Counted from the first letter of the stretch, positions 34,373 through 46,150 are shown. The stretch: 64,000 bases of DNA from Saccharina japonica (GCA_008828725.1 MEHQ01004134.1:771588-835587); one strand, 5' to 3'. Translations and numbers: made by a program. The notes: generated from the sequence alone by a model not told the origin.

Positions 34373-34633
34373 CTCGCCCAAACGCAGCACCAGGGCGATG
34401 TTTTATACGGATGTGGAGGCGAAAATGGACCGTGGATAGGGTGGTAGCCTCCCTGAATAAGGCGGTAGCTGCCCTGGGAATGGGCTTGTTTCCGCCTTAA
34501 ATAGGATCGGTTGCTATATAGGGCGGTTGCCGCCCTATTCGCATCTATCTTCTGTCGTGTCAAGCCGATTTTGACCGCCTTATCTCGAACGACCGCCTTA
34601 TTCAGACCGCCTTATATAGGCCCCCCTACTGTA

Positions 34634-35010
34634 GCTCTTTCGCTTATTTTGTTTTAGCTTATCTTGAACGCGCGTGCGTTTAGATAGCTACTTCTCCCCA
34701 TTGGTTGATTTTCGTTTTTTGTTTTTTTGGTCCTGGGTCCTGGTTCTTGGTGCTTGGTTCACTGTGTGGGTCGTCACTTTCCTCGTTTTTGTCGATGTTT
34801 CCATGGTTTTTTCTCCTTTTCCCTTTTTTTCCCTTTTTTCCCTTTTTTCCCTTTTTGCTTCCTTTTTTCCTTTTTTCCTTTTTTTTAATAAGTTTTCCTT
34901 TCTCTCGTGTTCTTTCCTTTTTCTTTTTTCCTTTGGACTAATCCATGTTCTCTTGGTTGAGGTGTATGATGTGCCACAGCAAGCAGCTAGTTATTATGTA
35001 TTATATCGTA
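34634..35010. other. pyrimidine-rich stretch
   Basis: A CCCTTTTTTCC-type tract fills 34810-34935 on the plus strand. No gene was recognised. Confidence 0.5.
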
Positions 35011-36119
35011 TAGTCCAGGCAGAACAATTTTTCCTAAATTTCGACATTCAGATATTGAGTTGTTTTGAGGTGGTCACTTATTTTCACAAGACAAAAAATA
35101 TAGTGCCGGAAAGCTCTCTTTCAAGCGGATCGAACCATCGTATCAGATGTGTTTTTTTCGTCGTTGGGTCGGAGTATTCCGCTTTTCCGACAAACACTGG
35201 TTAAGATTTTGAAGGTCGACACGGTGGTCGTCATTTTAGTTTTACACCGGATTTGAACGTATCTCGTCAAGGGGAAAAAATCTGAGTTGACATTTCTTTT
35301 TTTTTTCTATTGTGAAGCGAGATATGGGTGAAAAACCGTATTTTCCCGGCTCCAGCTGTGGAGATATTAGCGCGAAATTCAAACGATGAATGTAGAAAAA
35401 CTTCTCGGATTCGGATGAATTGGACCTGGACCCAGGACCATGTTTTTTATTTTTTCAAAGAAAACTCTGTGGGCCGAGAAAAGCGGTTGTAAAAAATGGC
35501 GCGCTCATTTGTTTTTTTCAAACACTATAACACTTGAAGTTAGAGTGCCACAGCAGTAACACTTGAAGTTACAGTACCACAGCAGCAACACTTGAACTTA
35601 GACTACCACAGCAGGACAAGAACCGAGTACAACAGCACACAAGGTGGCACACACACAGCTGGTGTAGTGGAGTACACACACCCAGCAGTATATACCAGGT
35701 GGCACACACAGAGCTGGTGTACTGGAGTACACACACCCGCTGTCTTTTGAAGCTACAGCATGCGAAGGTTTAGTCTTGTTGCGATGTAGCAGTGATTCAG
35801 TTTCTGCAGTGTGTTCGCACGTAATATATGCACTACTGCTTTGTATGTATACCTGGTTATAAAGAGTGTCTTCTCGACAACTCCAGCATTCATTGGGCGT
35901 CGTTTTGGGTCATATCTTTGCCGTTTTTGAGGTAAAAAAAAAAAAAAAACTCATTTTTTTCGAAAAATGGCCATTGTTCATGGATTTTATTTTTAAGACC
36001 GGTTTTGGGTTCCTCTCGGCCGCGCGATTCGGGAGCACTTTGTTTCATGTGTCAATTCTCAAAAATGAAGGAGAAAAACCCTGTACCCCCTTAGGAAAAA
36101 TTGTTCTGCCTGGACCATA
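35011..36119. mobile_element. DNA element with 30-bp terminal inverted repeats
   Basis: TAGTCCAGGCAGAACAATTT continuing to TTTCCTAA at 35011 is matched in reverse complement at 36090-36119 (TTAGGAAAAATTGTTCTGCC then TGGACCATA). TA lies at both edges. The interior (1.05 kb) shows no transposase. It contains three 33-bp units with ACACTTGAAGTTA (35525-35610) and two units of about 60 bp with CACACAGCTGGTGTA or a close variant (35645-35745). Confidence 0.75.
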
Positions 36120-36477
36120 CGAGTACTGCGTTGTACTTTGTATTTTGTGTATTATTTTTCCCTGGCGTATTCTTCCACTCGAGAGCTTTTTGGAGCCTGT
36201 CCTGAGACCACGGACCATCTTTTTCGCGATCAGTTAATAATGTGAAAACAACAACACCGTCAATTAGTTGCATCATGCAGCTCACCATATTTTGGCAGCC
36301 CTTCCTTGCTCTGACGGTGTGTGTGAAGTGATTAGGCGCCGTCAGGCGTGTGTGTGTTCTTAACATTTCATATTTTTCTTTCTGCCGGTCGACACCAAGT
36401 TAGTGCACTCATAGCAGTGTCTGTGCCGAACCATCAATCCTAGACAGACACAAAAGCTCTCCTTTTTTTTTTTTTTT
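36120..36477. other. unassigned stretch
   Basis: No gene or shared repeat was recognised. Confidence 0.4.
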
Positions 36478-36815
36478 TCCATCCCATTTATTATCTTCGC
36501 CCTTCCTTTTTCTCTCCCTCTTTAGTCGTAACTCAGATCCGGGGTCACTAAGTAGGCTCTTCGCCGCCCTCCCCACTACGTACTGTACTTGCCTTGCTAT
36601 TTTATCGCGAGAAGATTTCAGCACTTTCTTCCCTCGTTGACTTGCGTCGGATTCCGCCTACCCACGCCACGAAGAAGGCGCTCTCAGCAATTAATTGGTT
36701 CCTTTTTATTTTTTTCAAATAAAGTAAAAATCTCACCACGGTGGGATTTGAACTCGGGTACCAATGCTAGTAGCCTTTGAAGCTGACCACTAGTCTCTAT
36801 GGTAACCAAACCACG
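36478..36815 (-). mobile_element. tRNA-related SINE, copy 1
   Basis: On the minus strand the head contains TAGTGGTCAGCTTCAAAGGC and, 25 bp on, GAGTTCAAATCCCACC, close to Pol III A-box and B-box sequences at tRNA-like spacing. The body is shared with 48690-49032 over the full length: GCGCTCTCAGCAATT is preceded on the plus strand by ACTTGCGTCGGATTCCGCCT and TTTCAGCACTTTCTTCCCTC. It does not fold as a normal tRNA (the T stem does not pair), so this is a SINE head and not a tRNA gene. Confidence 0.75.
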
Positions 36816-37165
36816 ACACAGAGATACTACACTATACAGTAGTATAGCTTTCATTTCCATATTCATTTTTTGTTATCGTCTTTTTGTTATGTTTTTTCTG
36901 GTATTATATGCCTTGTGTCGTTGTGTTCTGTACCCGGTACGTTGGCATTTCACTTGATTTACCCATACATTTGCATTTTTTTTTGTTTTTTTTTGTTTTC
37001 TCTGTCTCACAGCAGTCTGTGACCACAAAAATTGTATCTCTGTACGATTAGGAATCAGGACAGACACTGTGGGTGTGCTGATGTAGTAGTTGGGTAGAAA
37101 CAACGGTCTGATGTGAAGATAACACACACAATGCAAATCATGTACATATATGATGCATACAGTAA
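36816..37165. other. unassigned stretch
   Basis: No gene or shared repeat was recognised. Confidence 0.4.
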
Positions 37166-37345
37166 TACAGTATGCAGGACACCTAATAAGAAACAGGGTA
37201 ATAAGAAAGCCAGGCTGTCATTTAGAGGAAAATAAAATTTCGAGAGTCGTTATCGTGAAGGTAGTGTAGAAATCACACCCTCTCTCAAATAAGAAATGAA
37301 GCCTGGGCCAGCTTTCCTGTTTCTCAGTAGTAGGTGTCCTGCAGT
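37166..37345. mobile_element. MITE family A copy
   Basis: TACAGTATGCAGGACACCTA begins it and GTAGGTGTCCTGCAGT ends it, forming terminal inverted repeats with AATAAGAAACAGGG just inside. The interior (ATTTAGAGGAAAATAA, GAGTCGTTATCGTGAAGG, CACCCTCTCTCAAATAAG) matches the copy at 776-960. Confidence 0.8.
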
Positions 37346-37394
37346 CTATCTACACATTCGTAGAAATACCACGTCCTGTACGTATGATAGACAC

Positions 37395-37603
37395 AAGCTC
37401 CCTGAACTCTACAGGCTCAGATTGTGTCCCCCTCATGTACGGGATGTACATCCTGCATGAGGACATATAAAACCCTTAAGTACGCGCGATCGAAGTATCA
37501 CACTCAGCTATCAAAGATGAGTTTCGACGAAATCCTCGGTCTCACAGCTGTGTTTTTTTTTATGTTTTTAAATATATGTATGTACGTATGTATGTATATG
37601 TAG
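37395..37603 (+). repeat. promoter plus micro-ORF cassette, copy 3
   Basis: In plus orientation: a short inverted repeat around GGGATGTACATCC, then GGACATATAAAA, then 60 bp later ATG at 37517 opening MSFDEILGLTAVFFFMFLNI and stopping at 37603 (28 codons). The seven-residue start MSFDEIL is identical to the copies at 11654 and 29815. After it only hydrophobic character is kept. Confidence 0.6.
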
Positions 37604-40600
37604 TGTATGTATATACGGCAACAAAATATCGCAAGAAAGAAGCAGCGAAAAATGTACGGTATGTACCTCGTACAGGTAAGAAGTTCCTCAAAGATACGAA
37701 CAATCGCATATGCTCCCAGCACCTTCATACTCCGAGCTTACTCGGGGTATCGAGTACATGTCGTACCCCGACCGCTCATCCGAACGAAAACGAAATTTAC
37801 TGGTGTTGCAGTCCCTGCCATGTAGGGGTGTCAGAGGACCTGGTATCATCATGACGGTATACAGTACTCACGAAACCAGGCCGTGTGGCAAGCACACATC
37901 ACGTATTCTGACATGCTGATATGTTGACCACGTTTGTTTGAGCGGGTCTGGGTCGTTGCAATGGTCTTTTCGACGTGCGACGTCGTCTCTACGGCATGCC
38001 ACAACAACCAAAGGCAAGAAGGAGAGTGGTCACTTTACGGTGGTCTTTTTGACCTCGGGCGGGGTACATACGTCCGCAACGTGCCAAAAAAGGGGTAAAG
38101 TGACGGCAAAAGGGGGACTTCTCAAACTTAGTAGAGGCCACGGAGTATACCTCGCGTGAGCATTTCAAAAAGGGGGAAGTCTGCTCACACCCCACTTTTG
38201 ACCGCTCTCGTTCACGCGCTATACATTCTTCACAAAACACACACACTATGGGCTTTTTTACTGTCATAGCTCATAGCACACACACGCCGGCTGGTTGGGG
38301 GGGGGTGCATGGGAGTTCTATCGGACATATAGGCGTTGGTCGTAGCCTTGCAAATGTCTGATACGTATTATTGTCTATTGTTAGTTTGAGTGTTTGAGTT
38401 GTGTGACTGCAATTCATCTGCTCGTACGGAGATTGCGGCGGGATTTATGTGTTCCCGAATGGGTTGATCGAAATAGCAAAAATGGATCCCGTTTACGGGA
38501 TCATGGAACAAAAGGGTTAAACCTCCTACGCGCAGTCCGCTTCGGAGCCCGCTTTGGAGTCCGCGTTGGAGTCCTTCTTGGGTTCTCTCTGGTGGACCTG
38601 GACTCGATAATACATACCAGGTACATGTTTCATCTCTCTTTCCACCGACTGTCTCATGACACCTTGAGTCTCCCCCCACCGCTCTTCGCGAGCAAGGCAA
38701 TGCGCCGAGCACCCGTGCACCTAGATGATCTACTGTAACAAGTTTGTCAAGCGGCGCAGTGGCTGGATTAAGAGTCGACTTGACAGAGTACATGGGCGCA
38801 CCCGGCGGCGATAAGCAGAGTCCTCCTTTTAGTCACGTGTTTGGGGGGTGTCCACCTTTCTGTCAAACGCTCATTTTTTTATTCCTATATATATGCAATA
38901 CTCTACTACAGCACTCCGCATTTTGATAGTTTTGGGAGTGAATAGTTCCGGGCTTACGGTTTAGACGAAGAGAAGAAGGGGGCCATTGCTATACCGATTT
39001 TAGAGTGTGTAGGACAAAAACCCTGCCTTGCACAAGAATTCGAGCCTTCTCCACAAAATGTTCCGTTTGTGACGCACACTTCTGATTTCGTGCGCACACG
39101 AAGAGGGAGAAACACTATCAAAACACGGCTGCATTGTTGTCGGCTCCACATCATTTACTTGCCACCTTCTTCGTCAAAACCACAGCAGCTGCAGGTTTTG
39201 GCCCCTTGCTATCATATCACCAGAACACTACTATCGCTGTAGCACCCCCACTCCGTCTGTTGGCTCGAAAGGCTCCAGGCGCCCACCACGAAACGTCGCG
39301 CCCCGCGAACAACAACAGGTGGGGCTTGGGAGAACGTAATAACGTACTGAACTGCTGTGGTGTCATATCGTAGTTAGTGTAAAGTATAGTTCTTCCTGTT
39401 TGGATGAGCAAACCAGCACAAAACCAGATAGATATGTGATGGTGACGTGTGACGTGCCTTTCGTATTTTGCATTTATTTGCACAACCACGGAATAATTCC
39501 ATGCCGCACCCCCTTTCCCTGTTTCCACTCCGACCTTGAATATAGGACCGTGTTTATTTTATATTAGCATTTCATCGAAATGGTCCTTATATAAGCTACG
39601 TACGTACCTGGTATGTCAGAGTGGTATATGCATTAGCAGGTACCTGGTATACAGGTACATGACCTTTTATTTTATTTTTATGTATGTATTCCATCCGACC
39701 TACTACTCTACTCTTCTTGATCTACGTGGCGTCATATTTGCTTCTTATCCTCGATGCCCCTCCCTTTCCTACCAATAATAGCTCAGATCCGGGATCGCAT
39801 ATAGCGGGCACCCCCTCCCGACACTACGTACGGGGTGTGCCTCCACTATTTCCAAAAAGTGCTGCATTTTCCTCCCTCGTCGCGTCGAGCTGTGCATGAC
39901 AAGGCTCCTTCTGAAAGCGCCAACTTTTGCACAAGAAAAAATAGTCCACGCGGTGAGTCTCGAAGTCGCGAAATCGGCCTATTTATACTGCGCCGTTACG
40001 GGGTGCGCCGGCTCACTAAAACTACTAATAATAGTCGTGGAGTCCTACCAATGTATGATGACTTCGAGGCTTACGAAACAGGGAGCTGATACATATTATG
40101 TATGATTTGTAAAGTCTTACCAAAAAGGTTGCGACCTATATACAGGTGATACCTGGTACAAGGGGATGGGGTGCGCCGCGACGGGCTGATGCCCGCCGCT
40201 GTTTCGTGTATGGCCGCAATGAGCGATACATATATAGGTATTCCTCGAGGCATTGGTAGGATAAGCCGGGGTTGCAAAAGAGAAAAGTCTCGCCAAGGAG
40301 TAAGTCACCGAGGCTTCTAAAGCGGAAAGTGCTGCCAAGGAGTGTATGGCTCTACCTTACCAAGCCCACCTGCCAGCCAACCAACCAATCAACACGTCCG
40401 GATTGAGGTCGGGGTTAGAGGGGTTAGGGTCGACATTTCAACCCTTCGGGTCGGGTGTTGGTCCATATGATGATTCATATGATATGTTGGGTGATTGTCC
40501 ATATGTTGTTTCACATCAATATTTAGTAAACTACGTGAACTGACGTCACCTAAGCCGGGTTGTGATGAGAAGCAAACTGAACGAAACGAAACCATTGCCT

Positions 40601-41282
40601 CTGGCGAGGCTCCTCCGCCATAACCGGCAGGTGGGGGCGGGGGCGCATTATCCTTTGTGTTGCTAGCCGAGAGCATGGTGTTGGCGAACAATGTCGTTCG
40701 AGCGCGCTGTCGGTCTGTTGCCAGATTGCAATAGGCCAAGTGGTCACGGGCCAAACTCTGGTGTCCCGCGACTCCGGCACGGTTGAACACGGTTAGAGGG
40801 AGACGTGGAAGTCTACCCATGTGCACCTCGTTGGGAGAAGCCCGTCGCGCTGACCGAATCGTTGTACGAGAAATTCGATGTGAGGGAGGTGTAAATCTCA
40901 GTCGTCTTGGTTTGCGTTGACATCCATAGCCAACCTTTGGACAATAATAGTAAGGACCATGCGCTCAACACCTCCGTTACCGGTAGAATGGTAGGAGCTC
41001 GTGGCGAGCTTGCACACTCCCAAATAATGTTAGGCTGCTTGTGAAGGCTTGAAGCAGAACTGGAAGCCATTGTCCGGGTAGCAGTATCCCCTTCCTGTGG
41101 CCCAGCCCTTGCACCCCCTCGCATACGAAGTGTACACGTATTATTATTGTATTGAAGAGCAGCTTCTACCGCCAGCGCCTAGACATGATACCATAACAAT
41201 ACTGTATAAACTGCTCGCTGTTGTCGTTGCGATTTGGACTATTACATCAGTGAGTGGACAAAATGGCGTATTGCTTACCAGG
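37604..41282. other. unassigned stretch between repeat copies
   Basis: TACCAGGTA or its complement occurs at 38615, 39605, 39641, 40150 and 41276. A diverged piece of the SINE body is visible about 39755-39990 (AGCTCAGATCCGGGATC). Minus-strand frames at 38368-38793, 40389-40826 and 40813-41124 are open for 100-145 codons but have no motif or linking splice sites, so no gene is called. Confidence 0.35.
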
Positions 41283-41459
41283 TACAGTACAGGACACCTG
41301 ATAAGAAACAGGGAATCTGGTCCAGGCTGGATTTCTTATGTGGGAGAGAGCGTTTTCTACACTAAATTCAAGATAACGACTCGCGAGTTTCTTATTTTCC
41401 TCTAAACCTCAGCCTGGTTTTCTTATTAGCCCGTTTCTTATTAGGTGTCCTGTACAGTA
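41283..41459. mobile_element. MITE family A, best-preserved copy
   Basis: It begins TACAGTACAGGACACCTGAT and ends with the complement of TACTGTACAGGACACCTAAT. These terminal inverted repeats extend at least 27 bp through AAGAAAC. Length is 177 bp, there is no coding capacity and TA lies at both edges. This is the reference for the diverged copies elsewhere in the window. Confidence 0.9.
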
Positions 41460-41839
41460 TGCCTCTACGGCCGGCCGGCCGGCCCGTCGGTTGATTGATG
41501 ATGTGAAAAGCTAAAGTTGTTATCTGTGGCGTGATGCCATGAAAGGACCCGGGCCGGCTGGTGTGTACAGTAGTAGCGAAAACAAATTAGGAATTCCGCC
41601 TCTTTCTCGTCTCTCTCTCTCACTGAAAAAAGCTTGCAAGAAGAGTATACAGTACCTGGTATGAAATAGAAGATTACGTCATGAGAAAAAAGGAGTAAGG
41701 GCAGCAAATGGAGTACTACAGTTGTAGTGTATATAAACTCAAGCCGGAAGTACAGTATAGGTACAGAGGGGGATATACGTATGGGCGAGGGCTATCATTT
41801 CTGTTTCCGCGGTTTTCTCCTTCCGGGGTGAAATGTTTC

Positions 41840-42197
41840 TGAGTGGTCAAAGTTGAAACTTTGTCGGCACGCCCTATGGGCAGGAGCAACCCGCAAAACC
41901 AATTGTGCAGGCTATGTGTGGTCAATTTTTTACCTTGCCCGCCGAACCAAACCAGGCCAACCCTAGACATAACCCTAACCATAACCCTAACCCAAACCCG
42001 AACCCGAACCCGAACCCTTCGGGGAGCACGAGGTCGGCAGGGGCCGCGTGTTTTATTGGCGTTTATTGGCGTTTTCCCAAAAACCTACATGCGGCCCAAA
42101 AAGCCAGTCTCACCCATTAAAACCGGCATCCTGCACAATTTGTTTTGCAGGTTGCTCCCGCACATAGGGCGCCTCCACTTTGTCGGGTGTCAAGGAT
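41840..42197. mobile_element. inverted-repeat element enclosing telomere-like repeats
   Basis: The arms pair over about 65 bp: ACTTTGTCGGCACGCCCTAT and GCAGGAGCAACCCGCAAAAC on the left correspond to the reverse complement of GTTTTGCAGGTTGCTCCCGC and ATAGGGCGCCTCCACTTTGT on the right. Inside, 41965-42020 reads ACCCTAACCATAACCCTAAC then AACCCGAACCCGAACCC, an interstitial telomere-like tract. No frame is seen. Confidence 0.75.
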
Positions 42198-44084
42198 AAT
42201 GACAATAACATAATACGAGTAGCAAGATAGGGATGCATACATATGATACCGCGTGCTTTGTGTTTTCACCATAAACTAGGAGAGACGAAAAGCGCGTGAA
42301 GTAGTAATATGTGTGCATCCGTAGTAACACTATAATAGCAACAACAACAACAACAACAACAACAACAAAAGATTGCGCCCCCGGGTTTGCATATATATGC
42401 CATGCACCTATATATTGTATCAACACTGCTGTATAGGTATACTGTAACTATACTATTATGTACTACTTGTAGTACTGCTATACACTCGTGACTGGTGCTA
42501 CTGTACGTAGGGGGCTCGCTTTTTGTGTCTTTCTTTTCTACCGATGAGGGCCGCTCGACCGAGTAATCACCTTATCTCTTCGCATTAAGTCTTTTGGAGC
42601 TTTATGTGCTCGCGACACGCACCGCTATACGAGCAGGACTATTCGCTACCCCGCGACAACAATACAAGTTTTAATGAGGTACAGAGAGAGCCACGCCCGA
42701 GGGCGTACACTCGGTATTGAAAAATGGGGATACCCCTCTACCATCATAGCATCAGTCTTCTCGTACTCTTACGACGGTGCGACTATATATAGTGCGTAAT
42801 ACTCGAAGGCGGTATTAATAAGGGGAAACCCTGTTCAAGGGCGATGAAGGAAGAAAGTGCCCTGGTGACAAAAGCCTCATCACGTGGGATACCGGCAAAT
42901 ATACCGAATCCACGTTGATCGCCCTCTCACGCACAAACTATTGTAAGTGGAGCGAGCACTTCACATATTATCTGAGCCATACCTGTCATCAAGCCAACCG
43001 CTCTGTGAGTTGGAGATTCGTCAGCTGGAGGAGGCGAGAGCAGCAAGGTCACCAACGCCGGCACCGGTTCACCGCGGGGACCCAGGTAGTGTCAAGTGTC
43101 AATGCACGAGCTCGGTGCAAGCTAAGTCGTGTGTCTATCAGAGGTCGAGTACGGTCAGTCAGGTGATCCCCGGATATCGGTTATCACGAGCGGCAAGCGA
43201 GAACGGGAAACAGGTAACACAAACTGTCCTTTTGACTTATGTTGACCTGACCAGACGAAAAGTTTGTACCAGTACTATTAATACTATTTCTACACTGCTA
43301 CTTATCGTATGCCATAATATGTAGCTTGTACTTGGGCTGCGTTCCTACTACCACCGTACCTGTAGTACACCATACCGCCTGGAACCCTGCTCCTATTCGG
43401 TACTTCGTCGATCCCGAATTAGCACTCTGCTCCGCCCACTTAGTTGTGCAGAAATATAATCAGCCCTCCGCAAGAGCCGCCGGAGGCCCACCTGGCACAT
43501 ATATATGTTTTACAAAACACGGTATATACTGTAGCAATATTATTATTAGTAGTGCCAGTAAAAGTAGGTGCTTGGTTTAGTCTATATGCGCACCCGGGTG
43601 CGTGCGCATGCAACCTTTTTGCACAATAATGCATCGTACGTGCACAAAAACAAAAACGAAAGAAAAAACGCAAAGCTCTCGTATTCTTAACAGTTTTTTG
43701 TTCTGTTCGAACTGCACCCACCCGCACGTCTTTTCCGGACAAAGTACTTCGAACTACAGTACGCACAGCTGTACGTATGGTGGTACAAGACAGACTACGT
43801 GTGATGCGTGATGAGTTTTGCAAAGGGAAAACGGGTGATAAACCGATGCAAAACACGTCCAAAAGGTGTATTTTGTGCCTGCGTCAGCAGCCGGCTGGTC
43901 TGTAACGAAAATGCACGTCATACAGGGGCGTAAAAAAAAGAGAGAAAACGACACCATACACGTAGGAAGGTCAGAATGAAAAACAAACCGGATCGCTGTG
44001 ATCACAGGACGAAATGAGCGAAAACCATTTTTTCCCGTTTTTTGTTCCCTATTTTTAACTTGGTTTTAGAGACCCCCCCTATTT
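42198..44084. other. unassigned stretch
   Basis: An (AAC)n microsatellite lies at 42339-42369. A plus-strand frame at 42947-43210 has protein-like composition (ELEIRQLEEARAARSPTPAP) and could be an exon ending at a GT near 43214, but nothing confirms it. AATATAATCAGCCCTCCG near 43451 also occurs in the spacer of the foldback element (about 8755). Confidence 0.3.
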
Positions 44085-44400
44085 TTTTTTCGCTGGTGGG
44101 GGGGGGGGGGGTAATTAAAAGAAATGTTGACTTATTGTTTTCTGGGATCACAACGGTCCGGTTATTCCCTCCAATATAGGGGGGGTGTACTCATGTTGTG
44201 CACGGCCGTAGTCATATGACCATAGACCCTCGCATCCCTACAATGCCGGGACGGAGCGCGTTGGGTTTTCACCAACCAGGCAGACATTGCTTGCACCAAA
44301 GGGGGGGGGGGTAAATAAAAAAAACTTGATTAATTGTTTTCTGGGATCACAACGGTCCGGCCTTCCCTCCAATATAGGGGGGGGGTGTGTGGGGTATCTG
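44085..44400 (-). repeat. family C short repeat flanked by a 95-bp direct duplication
   Basis: Family C (reference copies at 50890-51600) lies here in reverse orientation at about 44175-44300 (CGGCCGTAGTCATATGACCA, AATGCCGGGACGGAGCGCGT, GGTTTTCACCAACCAGGCAG). It sits between two direct copies (44090-44180 and 44305-44395) of a segment with TTGTTTTCTGGGATCACAAC and CCCTCCAATATAGGGGGG. Confidence 0.7.
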
Positions 44401-44897
44401 GGATTCAGATCCGCGCATACACTCGCGTCATATAAAAACCTACCAGGTATGTACTGATAATAATGCGTATGACAGTACAGCAGTAGTCCCCTCGCGTCTC
44501 GACGAAGCACACGAATTGCGAGTCCTCAGCGCTCTTCGAGGCCCTTTTCTCGACGAAAGGTCCACCTTTTAGTTTGCTGTTTCGCTATTATACCAGGTGT
44601 ATCGCCTGCCCACTCAATCTCCGCCGTGGGGAAACCTGTGATTAAAATAGTTATGTGGGCCTGCTATCGGCTACGTGGCGGCCGTCTAAGACTACACTAA
44701 GGCTCAGAACAGGACCGTCATAGGAACATAAAAAAGTGCTCAGCGAAAATCGATGTTGCAGCACCGGTATTTAATAGTAGCCTGTTTCAAAATATGAAAC
44801 GTTTTTTTTTTCCGACGCGCGTCGGACAGCCACGACGAGCAGAAGCACACTTCAATTGATTTATGTGCAAACGTCGAAATGGTATGGAAAGCTTCAG
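44401..44897. other. unassigned stretch
   Basis: TACCAGGTA lies at 44441. No gene was recognised. Confidence 0.4.
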
Positions 44898-45009
44898 TAA
44901 CTGTAGTAGTAGTAGTAGCAGTAGTAGCAGTAGTAGTAGTAGTAGTTGTAGTAGTAGTAGTACTGTAGTAGTACTGTAGTAGTAGTAATATTAGTAGTAG
45001 TAGTAGTAC

Positions 45010-45104
<95 letters not shown>

Positions 45105-45130
45105 GAGTAGGAGTAGTAGTAGTAGTAGTA
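44898..45130. repeat. (TAG)n trinucleotide microsatellite
   Basis: There is a nearly pure TAG/GTA array with a few CAG and TAC interruptions; 45010-45100 is uninterrupted. Confidence 0.97.
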
Positions 45131-45325
45131 TGATGACCCGCTGGCCTGCTTCAAAAGGCACGCAACGCTTTTTTTCAGCAAGGAACCAGCATATTACAGC
45201 GTGCCGTACTGTATGTACATATGTATACGTATGTACAACAACCATCGCGTAGGAGTGCAAGCGAACGTCCGAGGTATAGTGGGCGGCACGACGAACGTCA
45301 GACGCCCCCCCCGACGCGTGCTACG

Positions 45326-45556
45326 CTACGGTAGAGGTGGCACTTTTTGGCTGAATCGTTTTCTGAACGATCGGGCTCCTTAACCCAAATTCGTCGTTTT
45401 TTCATTTTTGTGACGAATAATGTTTCAGACTATACTTCGGTCATGAGATTTCGCATCCGGCAGCACTTCTATTTAACTCCAAAATCATTTTTTTGATGAG
45501 GTATGACGCTCCTTAAGTGAGGAGCTAAAAAAAACATGGTGCACCTCTATCGTAGC
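45326..45556. mobile_element. MITE family Q copy 1
   Basis: Terminal inverted repeats: CTACGGTAGAGGTGGCAC on the left, GGTGCACCTCTATCGTAG on the right. The interior carries CACTTTTTGGCTGAA and, near the right end, CTCCTTAAGTGAGGAGC, a short palindrome found in several family members. No frame. Confidence 0.8.
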
Positions 45557-45745
45557 ATGCCCCCCCCCCCCGTACTTATCAGGATATACGCTCGTAGCAG
45601 TAAAACATGACCTACCAGATACTCCTCCTCTCTTCAGGTTTTTGCCCACGTTATCGCCAATCGCAACGGGTACATACGTGGCATCTCGGAAGACGCTAAA
45701 GGCGCGACCTGCAACGCTATTGAAAGGTTTTTGTTTCGATGCGTG

Positions 45746-45975
45746 CGACGTTAGAGGTAGCACTTTTTGGCTGTTTTTGTTTCGGAATGTACTCATTATT
45801 GCAATTGCATTATTGTGTTGCACTATTTATCCATTTATGGTTCGACCATGGGATTATTTATCGGGTAGCACTTTTACTTTTCGTCCAAAATCATGTTTGG
45901 CTTATTATTAGTATAGACCTCCTCAAGCGACCACCCCCAGAAAAAATATGGTGCACCTCTGACCTTAAGGTAGCA
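45746..45975. mobile_element. MITE family Q copy 2
   Basis: It begins GCGACGTTAGAGGTAGCACT and ends GGTGCACCTCTGACC then AAGGTAGC. The middle (CACTATTTATCCATTTATGG, TTATCGGGTAGCACTTTTAC) aligns with copies 3 and 4. Confidence 0.75.
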
Positions 45976-46150
45976 TGCGTCTTTCGTGCAGAAAAAAACA
46001 CTGTGACTCATTTACTGTAGTATCTCGATGATATACCTCGGTAGGCGTGAGGCGGAACGTGTCCTTAATATTGAGTCCTCCTGTGTATATACGATAAAAT
46101 GCTCGTTTTCGCACAATGGACGCGTGCTATGATAACATATAATAGAGTAA

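Larger units (their letters stand above)
33398..34633. mobile_element. pogo-like (Tc1/mariner) DNA transposon, internally deleted
   Basis: The ends read TACAGTGGGGGGGGCTATAT at 33398 and ATATAGGCCCCCCTACTGTA at 34633. They are inverted repeats of about 26 bp with a TA at each edge, as expected for TA target duplication. Inside each end, copies of AATAAGGCGGT/ACCGCCTTATT-type words are repeated (33418-33543 and 34436-34615), suggestive of subterminal transposase-binding sites. The interior keeps only a transposase C-terminal remnant on the minus strand, so the copy is non-autonomous. Confidence 0.85.

Noticed and set aside
40389-41124. Two adjoining minus-strand frames with protein-like composition
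   Set aside because: They are in different frames with no splice pair linking them and no recognisable motif; not enough for a gene call.
43440-43510. Possible second copy of the foldback element
   Set aside because: Only about 50 bp resembling the spacer near 8755 are shared (ATAATCAGCCCTCCG and CCTGGCAC); the 12-bp arms are absent.
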